From assembly GCA_964493075.1 (NCBI GenBank), contig CAZBNU010000193.1, forward strand, positions 1 to 7,897: DNA of 7,897 bases, written 5' to 3'. The translations under genes were made by a program, and so were the position numbers. Numbering within the stretch: the first letter of the stretch is position 1; each line of letters starts with the position of its first letter. The notes beneath the pieces were generated by a model that ran no database searches, had not been told where the DNA came from, and saw nothing but the letters and a program-made list of their open reading frames with translations. This stretch comes from SLFT01 sp964493075. Its GTDB lineage: Bacteria > Hydrogenedentota > Hydrogenedentia > Hydrogenedentales > CAITNO01. Of the stretch, positions 1 to 6,542 are shown piece by piece.

Positions 1-171
1 GTACGTTGTACGCGTACTATGGCAGTGCGCCGTGGAAATCCCTGATGTACTTGTGTTGCGACACGCGGCGTTGTGGTGTTGGGCAGGACGAATGTGATTC
101 GCCCTTACGTCGGGTTTTTCTGGTTGCTGTTTATGGTATCATCTGTTCATTATTGGAAACTGAGAATACAC
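1..171. other. Leader region upstream of the first gene; no supportable gene
   Basis: No convincing gene lies here. Forward frame 2 is open from the window edge to a TGA at 95-97 and frame 1 to a TGA at 43-45, so either could be the tail of an upstream gene, but neither short peptide is recognisable. At 102-119 there is a CCC, a 7-base spacer, GGG and then five T, which is terminator-like but with only a 3-bp perfect stem. A small perfect inverted repeat (CGAAT at 89-93, ATTCG at 97-101) lies just before it. The stretch from about 115 to 171 is AT-richer, as expected of a promoter or leader, but I could not find a -35/-10 pair with acceptable spacing. Confidence 0.35.
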
Positions 172-3100
172 ATGGTTGCTGGAGATCAGAATACAAACGA
201 AACAAGAGCGTGGCGTTCGTGTGTACGCTGGCGTCCGGGTATTGCTGCGGCATTATTTTTATTTGCCGTAGGTGCTTGCCTAGGCAGTTACAGTTATCGG
301 CAGACTTTCGAGGCGCAGGGCAATCCAATGGGGGCACTGTTGCCGGAGTTCAGGCCCGCAGTTTTATTTGCGTCAGGACGGGGTATGATTATCCCGGAAG
401 AGCTGGATGTGCCTGCGTTGGAGGCCTTTCTTTCGCTTGACACCGCCACATTTGACCCAGTTTCCCTGCCGCACGAAATTCCCGGTTCGCATTTGTTTTG
501 CAGCGCCCAGAGCAGTTTTGCCCAAAGTCATTGGCTGCTGTTTTACAGCATGGGGTGGTGTTGGCGTATTTTCGGCATCAGCCATTCATCGTTACAGTAC
601 CTTTGTGCCCTGTTCTATGGTTTTGCTGCAGTGGCGTTGCATTTGGTTTTTCGTTTGGGCATGGGGCGTATGACTTCCATTGTGGGCGCACTGATGGTTT
701 TGTTGCTGCCGCCGTTTTTAGGTGTTGCGCCCTTATTGCGTGATTTCAGTAAGGCTCCCTTTATCCTGTTGTTTATTGCCCTGGCAGGAAATGTATTGAA
801 GCAGCGTGGAAGCGGTCGCACGTTATTGCAGTACAGCATGTTGCTTGGGGTAGTGGTGGGCATTGGTTACGGATTCCGTCAGGATATGTTAATTTGTGTC
901 CCTGTTTTGCTGGCCACGTTGTTGTTTGCGCCGTTGCACGGGAATTGGCGGTTTCTTTATCGCGTCAGTGCTTTAGCGTTGGCCGTGGGTATTTTTGTTC
1001 TGACGGCGCTGCCCTCCCTGACGGGCGTACGTTCTGACTCAGGAAGTGTGTCCACCCACACCCTCTTTCAGGGGTTGAGCAGGCAAACAGAACAGGAAAT
1101 GGGTTTTGGGGATGCCCCCTATGACCTGTTGCTGCATCCCTTTGATACCGAAGTGCATGCCGTGGTGAATGCGCATGCCCGTATGCGCGGCGTTACGGGG
1201 CCGATGGATTTTTACCTAAGTCCTCTGTACGGGAGTTCGGGACGGCAGTTATTTTTTGAATGGGCACGCGCCTTTCCGGCGGACCTGTTTGCACGCGGCC
1301 TTGCGTCCATAGAAACCACGGCGCGTTTGTCCAGCCTGGCCACTGAATACCATTCCTATGAACCCTTTGCGGGTTCTGCTTTGGGAAGAAAGCTGAAACC
1401 CTGGCATGACTGGTATCGCCGCTGGATTGATCGGTACGGTCTGCTTTTTATTTTAGCAGCCTTGTTTGTCGTCGCCATGAAAAGTATTTATCTGGCGCTG
1501 GGAATGCTGCTGATCATGGGATGGTTTATGGCGTATCCAAACCTCCTTTTTGAAGTGCGACACGCCTTTCATCTCTCTTTCGTAACGCTATGGGCCGTAT
1601 TGTTTCTTGTTAGCAACGGTGTTCACAGGATATTTTGTTGTTCCGGCATCAGTACACTTAAAGAGAAGCGTTCGGAACTGAGCCGTGCAGCCAAAGTTGC
1701 GGGTGGTGTGTTTCTGGGCCTTGGAATCGGGGCATTTGCAGTGCTGCTGGTGTTGCGTGGTGTTCAGGGAAGTAACGTATCGCATCTTTCGGGGCGGTAT
1801 CAGGACGCAATCCTTGATCCTGTGGATACGGTTGTGGAGAGCGCTGATTACCGTGCCCTCGTTAGACCAGCGCAGCAGTTGCCCGGACTGCGCGAATCCT
1901 GGAATCTGCGCCTGGGGGATGTGGCGGCAGAATACTTGGCACTGGAATTTGCATCTGTTTCCTATCCCATTCCCGTGACAATACGCTACCAGCCGGGACG
2001 TGGCCCTGACTTCACAAGGCAGGTTATTGTGCCTGCAAGTGGACACATGGATGCGCCCACCTACTATTATTTTCCCGTCTATGAAATGGCAAATTATATG
2101 CCTGTAGAATTTGCGCTCATCAAACATCGCTTTAGTAATACTCCTCTCGCCAACCTGCTTGTTCATCATTTAGGCACAAACAGGTTTGTGGGTATAGAAC
2201 TTTACGCTGACGATGTGCCGCTGCTCAAAGGGATGTATCGGGTGATTGACAGAGAGAAGATTCCCTGGCTGCTTTATCTTCATACTCAGCCTGGAAATAG
2301 CATAGAACCCGGCCATAAGAAGATGCGCATGGAAAAAGAACTGAAGGCGGTTCCGGTGGAACTTCGATTGTGGATGACGGGCAATGTGGAAGCCGCAGCG
2401 TTGGCCTACCTTGATTTGCTGAACCGTTTCCCGGGCCAGGCGTCTTTTGCGCATCGGGCGACCGTATTGATTGCTGCTGTTGCCGATGTTGAAAAACGCA
2501 GTGATATGCTTTGCCGTCTTGCACGTTCCATTCCTGCGTGGGCAGGAGAAATTGCCAGGCAACTTGCTGCTATGGGCGATGACTACCGTCAGAAGAAGCA
2601 TTTTGAACAGGCTGAGGCAAAGTACATGCAAGCGCTCATGCTATCACCGCAGGACAGAGGATACCAGGTGAAACTGGCGGATAGTCTGCTTGCCCGCGAA
2701 GAATTTGATCAGGCGCTGAATCACTACCGCGCTATTCTGATGGTTGCACCTGAATCGCCCTATTCGGCGGCGCAGTTTGACAATATCTGTGCGAAACTGG
2801 ACAGGATGTCTGAGTTGACCCAATTCTGGGAGGCATTACACAAGAAATATCCAGAAGCCGCCGTTCCTGCTTTACGTCTGGCAAGGGACTTTGATCGCCA
2901 TGGGCGTTTCGCGGAAGCATTGGAATTGTACACGCGTGTAGAGGCGCTACACCCTGATAATGGCGAGGCTATTTTGCGCCGTGGCATCGCCGTGGCGATT
3001 ATGGAGGGGTATGCCAAGGGGCGCGTTATGATGGATAAAGCCCTTGAACTAGCCCCGGAGTTGCGTCCGGAGCTGGTGGCAGGATTAACGCGTATTGCAA

Positions 3101-4575
3101 CCCACTACACGGAGACAGGGGCGCATTCCTTCGCTGAGGCGATTTATCGTGAAGTTATGGAACTTGCGCCGGATGATGGATGGCACAAGGTGCGTTATGG
3201 TGAAGCCTTGATGGCGCAGGAAAATTATGAAAAAGCTGGAGAGGTTTTCTTGGATATTCTTGATGGTGCGCCTGAATCCCCTTTTTCCGCGCATAAACTG
3301 GACGAGGTATTTACGAAAACAAATGCACAGGAACAGCGCTCTGATACCTGGAAATCCCTATGCAAACAATATCCGGATGCTTATGTTCCCGCCTTGCATT
3401 ATGCGATAGCCTTGCAAGATAGGGGGGAATACGACAAGGCGTTGGGGCAGTTGCGTGCACTTCATGAAGCGCATCCTGAACAGCACGAGGCTGCATTGCG
3501 TCTTGGTACGTTAATCGCCAGAATGGAAGACTACGAAAAAGGGCACGCCATGATGGAAGGTGCTGTGAAAAATGACGCCAGTCTGGCTTCCTTGTACGCG
3601 GCCCTTTTGACGCAGCTGGCGGAGTACTTTCTTGAACATAAAGAGGCCGACCGGGCATCAACGCTTTTTACAGCATTGCTTGAAGAGAATGCCGCGAACG
3701 ATTTTTTGAAAACCCGACTTGCCGAGTCCCTTATTTTACAGCAGCGATACGAAGATGCGCTGATACATTGTCGGGAATTAATGCTTAAGGCGCCGGAGAA
3801 TTCCTATATTGCCGATTTGATTGACAGCATTTACGCAGAGGATACGCTTGGCTTCAAACGTGCCCTGACATGGCAGTCCATCTGTGAGGCGCTGCCTGAA
3901 TCGGTATTGCCTTTCTTGCGTTATGGCGCCGCATTGGAAGTCCAAAAGGGAGGGTGGAAGGAAGCTCGGGAGGTTTATTTTCAGGCATTGGGACATGCGC
4001 CGGAAAATGCAACGCTCCAATTACGCTATGGCATCCTGACGGCTTTGCTTGAAGACTACGAGAAAGGGCGCGCTCTTATGGATGATGCCGTCCAGAAATC
4101 CACGGATTTGTCGCCGGAGATGGCTGCCGGATTGGTGCGTATCGCCGAAAAGGCGAGCGAGGAGAAGATGTATGAACAGGCAGAATCCTTGTATCGGGAG
4201 GCGATCACTTTTGCGCCTGAGGACTATGCGTATCATCTGCATCTGGCAAAATTTCTTTTGAAACAGGAACGTTGGGAAGATGCAAGAGACTTGTTTCTTA
4301 TAATACTCAAAGCGAATCCCGAGTCGCCGCTCTCAGCGTGTCTCCTCGATAGTACCTACGAGAAGGGCGGAAATAACAAAAAACGTTTGGAGGCTTGGCA
4401 AGAAATCGTGGAAGCCAATCCTGAGGCACAAGTCCCGCAATATCATTTGGGATTGGCCTATGAGGCGTGTGAGATGCGACCGGAAGCGCTTGATACGTAT
4501 GAGAAAATATTAGACATTAACCCAGAACATACAACGGCAAAGCAAGCAATAAATAGATTAAAGGAAAAGACGTAG
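172..4575 (+). CDS. Giant polytopic membrane protein: GT-C glycosyltransferase-like N-terminus fused to an extracytoplasmic TPR solenoid
   Basis: Residues are numbered from the upstream GTG at 73, so M34 is the chosen ATG at 172. About 11 hydrophobic segments are visible (near 57-72, 173-195, 201-221, 227-241, 251-267, 271-288, 298-315, 455-470, 471-489, 499-517 and 541-562). Basic stretches (44-54, 194-199, 243-249, 290-297, 519-541) alternate so that the N-terminus is cytoplasmic and everything after ~565 is outside. Large outer loops follow segment 1 (73-170) and segment 7 (316-454), a GT-C-like layout. Residues ~600-735 look beta-rich and aromatic (jelly-roll-like, inferred). Residues ~760-1500 are TPRs. 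I chose ATG 172 because a weak GAG lies 7 bases upstream, whereas GTG 73 and ATG 133 lack a ribosome site and would add an extra hydrophobic segment (13-26) that upsets the topology. The likely role is a polyprenyl-phosphate-sugar-dependent transferase or a membrane scaffold. No catalytic residue could be assigned, so enzyme activity is inferred only from architecture. Confidence 0.85.
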   Translation: MVAGDQNTNETRAWRSCVRWRPGIAAALFLFAVGACLGSYSYRQTFEAQGNPMGALLPEFRPAVLFASGRGMIIPEELDVPALEAFLSLDTATFDPVSLPHEIPGSHLFCSAQSSFAQSHWLLFYSMGWCWRIFGISHSSLQYLCALFYGFAAVALHLVFRLGMGRMTSIVGALMVLLLPPFLGVAPLLRDFSKAPFILLFIALAGNVLKQRGSGRTLLQYSMLLGVVVGIGYGFRQDMLICVPVLLATLLFAPLHGNWRFLYRVSALALAVGIFVLTALPSLTGVRSDSGSVSTHTLFQGLSRQTEQEMGFGDAPYDLLLHPFDTEVHAVVNAHARMRGVTGPMDFYLSPLYGSSGRQLFFEWARAFPADLFARGLASIETTARLSSLATEYHSYEPFAGSALGRKLKPWHDWYRRWIDRYGLLFILAALFVVAMKSIYLALGMLLIMGWFMAYPNLLFEVRHAFHLSFVTLWAVLFLVSNGVHRIFCCSGISTLKEKRSELSRAAKVAGGVFLGLGIGAFAVLLVLRGVQGSNVSHLSGRYQDAILDPVDTVVESADYRALVRPAQQLPGLRESWNLRLGDVAAEYLALEFASVSYPIPVTIRYQPGRGPDFTRQVIVPASGHMDAPTYYYFPVYEMANYMPVEFALIKHRFSNTPLANLLVHHLGTNRFVGIELYADDVPLLKGMYRVIDREKIPWLLYLHTQPGNSIEPGHKKMRMEKELKAVPVELRLWMTGNVEAAALAYLDLLNRFPGQASFAHRATVLIAAVADVEKRSDMLCRLARSIPAWAGEIARQLAAMGDDYRQKKHFEQAEAKYMQALMLSPQDRGYQVKLADSLLAREEFDQALNHYRAILMVAPESPYSAAQFDNICAKLDRMSELTQFWEALHKKYPEAAVPALRLARDFDRHGRFAEALELYTRVEALHPDNGEAILRRGIAVAIMEGYAKGRVMMDKALELAPELRPELVAGLTRIATHYTETGAHSFAEAIYREVMELAPDDGWHKVRYGEALMAQENYEKAGEVFLDILDGAPESPFSAHKLDEVFTKTNAQEQRSDTWKSLCKQYPDAYVPALHYAIALQDRGEYDKALGQLRALHEAHPEQHEAALRLGTLIARMEDYEKGHAMMEGAVKNDASLASLYAALLTQLAEYFLEHKEADRASTLFTALLEENAANDFLKTRLAESLILQQRYEDALIHCRELMLKAPENSYIADLIDSIYAEDTLGFKRALTWQSICEALPESVLPFLRYGAALEVQKGGWKEAREVYFQALGHAPENATLQLRYGILTALLEDYEKGRALMDDAVQKSTDLSPEMAAGLVRIAEKASEEKMYEQAESLYREAITFAPEDYAYHLHLAKFLLKQERWEDARDLFLIILKANPESPLSACLLDSTYEKGGNNKKRLEAWQEIVEANPEAQVPQYHLGLAYEACEMRPEALDTYEKILDINPEHTTAKQAINRLKEKT
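2551..4572 (+). repeat. Four-copy super-repeat of ~174-175 codons (five TPR-like units each) inside the giant gene
   Basis: Residues numbered from GTG 73. Copies are A 827-1000, B 1001-1174, C 1175-1350 and D 1351-1500 (shortened). Landmarks recur at fixed spacing. PESP or PENS occurs at 893, 1067, 1241 and 1416. A YPEAAVPAL-like motif follows about 33 residues later in every copy. An MEDYEKG-like motif (MEGYAKG, MEDYEKG, LEDYEKG) closes copies A-C. Each copy divides into five helix pairs of ~34-35 residues with TPR spacing of small, aromatic and proline residues, the third being degenerate. Copy D stops after its fourth TPR and ends in a basic capping helix. About two further TPR-like pairs lie at ~761-826. 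The DNA is similar too: 3526-3557 and 4051-4082 match at 27 of 32 bases, exactly 525 bases apart. This points to repeated internal duplication of a five-TPR block. Confidence 0.88.
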
Positions 4576-4599
4576 TGAATGATAGTTGTAGAAAGTAAC

Positions 4600-4620
4600 A
4601 TTGTGTCTTCAAGACATAAT
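4600..4620. promoter_or_regulatory. 21-bp imperfect palindrome between the two membrane-protein genes
   Basis: The arms 4600-4609 (ATTGTGTCTT) and 4611-4620 (AAGACATAAT) are reverse complements except for one G/T position, around a single central C. This suits a dimeric DNA-binding protein. As RNA it could form a ~9-bp hairpin with a 3-base loop, but no T-run follows, so it is a poor intrinsic terminator on the + strand. The right arm contains CATAAT (4615-4620), 5 of 6 bases matching a -10 box, but no -35 box sits at normal spacing. An operator over a weak promoter for the downstream gene is the reading I prefer; it is unproven. Confidence 0.4.
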
Positions 4621-4651
4621 AATCTGTAGTAAATGATTTAGAAAAAGGCAT

Positions 4652-6403
4652 GTGATAAATCGGACCAAAAGAATGAGAAGAAAATATACGGAGTCGTCAA
4701 AACATATTTTTCGCACTGTGCAATCTTATATTAAAGACACCTTTGAAGCTCCTTCCATACTTTGCGTTTTCATATTTATGTTTCCTTTTATACTGGGGCT
4801 AATGTCCAGGAATGAGGGAAGGGCGATAAAGTATCTTGCCGGTGATGTTTATTACTACCTTGTGGTAGCGCGACAATTTCTGGAAACCGGAATGATATCT
4901 TATGATGGTGAATACCCTACAAATGGTTTTCACCCTTTGTGGCAGATGTGCATTATCATGCTTACAGCATTTTCAGATTTTGTCGGAATGTCCAAGTATG
5001 GTTTGTGTACACTGGTTCTTATTACTTCGATTGTGATTATACTTTGCGCCTTGCTACTTCTTTCAGTATCTATACGTAAGGCCATCGGGTTTGTGCCATG
5101 GACATTCTGCCTGCTTCCCCTTGGTGTTTGTGGACTTTTGAGTTTTCTGGGAAAACCCTGGGTTTATCTTTCACTTTGGAGTTATGCTGATGGTATGGAG
5201 ACCAGTCTGGTTCTTTTCGCTTACTGCTGTTTTTTGTATTTTGGAAATTCGGATGATTTTCTGGAGTCCGGTAGAAACGCGGTTGGCGTTGGATGTTCCA
5301 TTACTTTTCTTTCCCTTGCGCGACTCGATCATGCACTTATCATTCTTCCTCTCGCTGCGATAGTGGTCGGACGATTTGTTTTTAACCCTTCAAAGTCTAC
5401 ATTCATTTATCTCGTTGCGCTTGTTATACCTGCCATTTCATTGATAACTTATATGGGCATTAACCTGCTATATGCAGGTACACCGATTCCACTAAGCGGG
5501 GCCTACAAAAGTTCGTTTCCGCATGTTTTTACAAATAATTTTTATGATATACATAGTATGCTTGTCAATCCATTTTCACATGATTATAATTATCTTACCT
5601 TCAGGTTTATACAGCTCTTTGTGCCGGCAGTGACAGCGATTGTTGCACTGATCATATTGCTTGCCTCAAAAACGTATAGAAGGAAAAGGTATACCAAAGT
5701 GCTGGTGATAACGGCAGCGGGTGTTTTGATGTTGTTTATTTATAATATACTTTATGTTGGATTAAGCGATCATGGGCATTGGTATTTTCCTGTTTCTGTG
5801 TTATTTGTATCCCTGTTTCCACTTCTTACATGTAGTACCCACCGCAAAAACGAAGAAAATCCGTTCAATTGTCGCACAAAAATAAAAGTTTTATGTTTGC
5901 TTGCTGTTATTTCCGCAGGAATATATCATGCTGGCGTCGGCAATATGACGGAATACTTTGTTCAGGCACTTGCCGCCGGTGAATCCGTAAAAGAGCATTA
6001 CGCTGGTCAAAACGTAAAATTCATAGCTTATGATGATGGCATGTTCGCATTTGCATCCGAAAGAAATGTATTATGCGGAAGCCGTTTGGTGTTGGATAAG
6101 GAAGCCTATGATCTTATTGTCCATAAAAAAAAGCCGTTTCTGTCTGTTGCCTTGGAGCGTGGATACAACCGGGTTGTACTTAAAGATGGTTGCATCGGGC
6201 GCAATCTTGAAACAGAGTTTGGAGATAAGGCTGTAGGTGATATGTTTGATGAAAAAACACTTTCCAGTTTTGGTGTATTCGGTAATGATTATGGGTTCTA
6301 CGTTCTAGAGTCACCCCTTTCTGGGTTCATTGAAATTCTGGATCCTGATAACAAAGTAATTGTTTTGCGCTTAGAGCCGCTACAGGATGGTGTTATTAAG
6401 TAA
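4652..6403 (+). CDS. GT-C-type membrane glycosyltransferase-like protein (583 aa)
   Basis: A basic N-terminus (RTKRMRRK) precedes about 11-12 hydrophobic segments, the first near residues 34-51 and the last near 410-427, then a soluble tail of ~150 residues. Motifs match a widespread unnamed bacterial GT-C-like family as I remember it: GDVYYYLVVARQF (64-76) followed by YPTNGFHPLW (88-97) in the first outer loop, DGMET (180-184), LARLDH (222-227), AGTPIPLSGAYKSSFP (275-290) and HGHWYF (374-379). In the tail, AYDDGMFAFASERNV (459-473) resembles the 'daG-ygYfs-R-vvnLDGl' stretch of those proteins. D65 in the first loop is the candidate catalytic acid, as GT-C enzymes keep an acidic residue there. 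The likely role is transfer of a lipid-carried sugar outside the cytoplasmic membrane; donor and acceptor are unknown. The start is GTG with AAAAAGG only 3 bases upstream, which is tight; ATG at 4673 (residue 8) is the alternative. The gene is markedly more A+T-rich than its neighbours. Confidence 0.85.
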   Translation: MINRTKRMRRKYTESSKHIFRTVQSYIKDTFEAPSILCVFIFMFPFILGLMSRNEGRAIKYLAGDVYYYLVVARQFLETGMISYDGEYPTNGFHPLWQMCIIMLTAFSDFVGMSKYGLCTLVLITSIVIILCALLLLSVSIRKAIGFVPWTFCLLPLGVCGLLSFLGKPWVYLSLWSYADGMETSLVLFAYCCFLYFGNSDDFLESGRNAVGVGCSITFLSLARLDHALIILPLAAIVVGRFVFNPSKSTFIYLVALVIPAISLITYMGINLLYAGTPIPLSGAYKSSFPHVFTNNFYDIHSMLVNPFSHDYNYLTFRFIQLFVPAVTAIVALIILLASKTYRRKRYTKVLVITAAGVLMLFIYNILYVGLSDHGHWYFPVSVLFVSLFPLLTCSTHRKNEENPFNCRTKIKVLCLLAVISAGIYHAGVGNMTEYFVQALAAGESVKEHYAGQNVKFIAYDDGMFAFASERNVLCGSRLVLDKEAYDLIVHKKKPFLSVALERGYNRVVLKDGCIGRNLETEFGDKAVGDMFDEKTLSSFGVFGNDYGFYVLESPLSGFIEILDPDNKVIVLRLEPLQDGVIK

Positions 6404-6497
6404 ATGAAGATGATTCCATTGAGGAGTTCCCATACCTTAGTACTTCATTTCCGATCTAGCACTATTAAAGAAAAGGCAAAACTTATAGTTGAACTGG

Positions 6498-6519
6498 GTT
6501 GCGGGCAACGCCCGCGTTG
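6498..6519 (+). promoter_or_regulatory. GC-rich element with three overlapping, mutually exclusive hairpins
   Basis: Three perfect inverted repeats share the same 22 bases: GTTGC/GCAAC (6498-6502 with 6505-6509, 2-base loop), GCGGGC/GCCCGC (6501-6506 with 6510-6515, 3-base loop) and CAACG/CGTTG (6506-6510 with 6515-6519, 4-base loop). The middle one is the strongest. No T-run follows, so it is not a standard intrinsic terminator. It ends 11 bases before the AGGA of the next gene, so it could affect translation initiation. It could also be a protein binding site or a copy of a dispersed repeat. Confidence 0.45.
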
Positions 6520-6530
6520 GCTACTTCAAA

Positions 6531-6534
6531 AGGA
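6531..6534 (+). promoter_or_regulatory. Ribosome binding site fixing the start at ATG 6543
   Basis: AGGA within AAAAGGA (6528-6534) stands 8 bases before ATG 6543. This is the best-placed Shine-Dalgarno sequence of the three genes, and it supports 6543 over the earlier, unsupported ATG at 6404. The residues right after this start form a signal peptide, which agrees. Confidence 0.7.
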
Positions 6535-6542
6535 TAAAAGTT

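Larger units (their letters stand above)
6404..6542. other. Intergenic leader of the DUF3748-type gene
   Basis: This 139-base gap follows the TAA at 6401-6403. A reading frame opens at the adjacent ATG 6404 and runs to 6652, but it has no ribosome site and overlaps the next gene's signal peptide in another frame, so I do not call it. TATAGT at 6484-6489 matches a -10 box at 5 of 6 bases; no good -35 box is seen 16-18 bases upstream. The compact GC-rich folding element at 6498-6519 lies just downstream of it and before the ribosome binding site, so it would be in the 5' untranslated RNA. Confidence 0.4.

Noticed and set aside
102..119. CCC-N7-GGG followed by five T, considered as an intrinsic terminator for an upstream gene
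   Set aside because: The perfect stem is only 3 bp (4 with a G-T wobble) with a 7-base loop, too weak to call as a terminator. It is noted in the leader entry only.
6..440. Open forward frame of 144 codons at the window start
   Set aside because: It overlaps the giant gene in another frame for most of its length, has no ribosome site, and its Cys/Arg-rich product resembles nothing I know. It is best explained as an out-of-frame shadow.
1588..2631. Two adjacent reverse-strand frames of 193 and 153 codons
   Set aside because: Both are antisense to the membrane/beta-rich part of the giant gene, have no recognisable motifs, and the forward frame is clearly the coding one.
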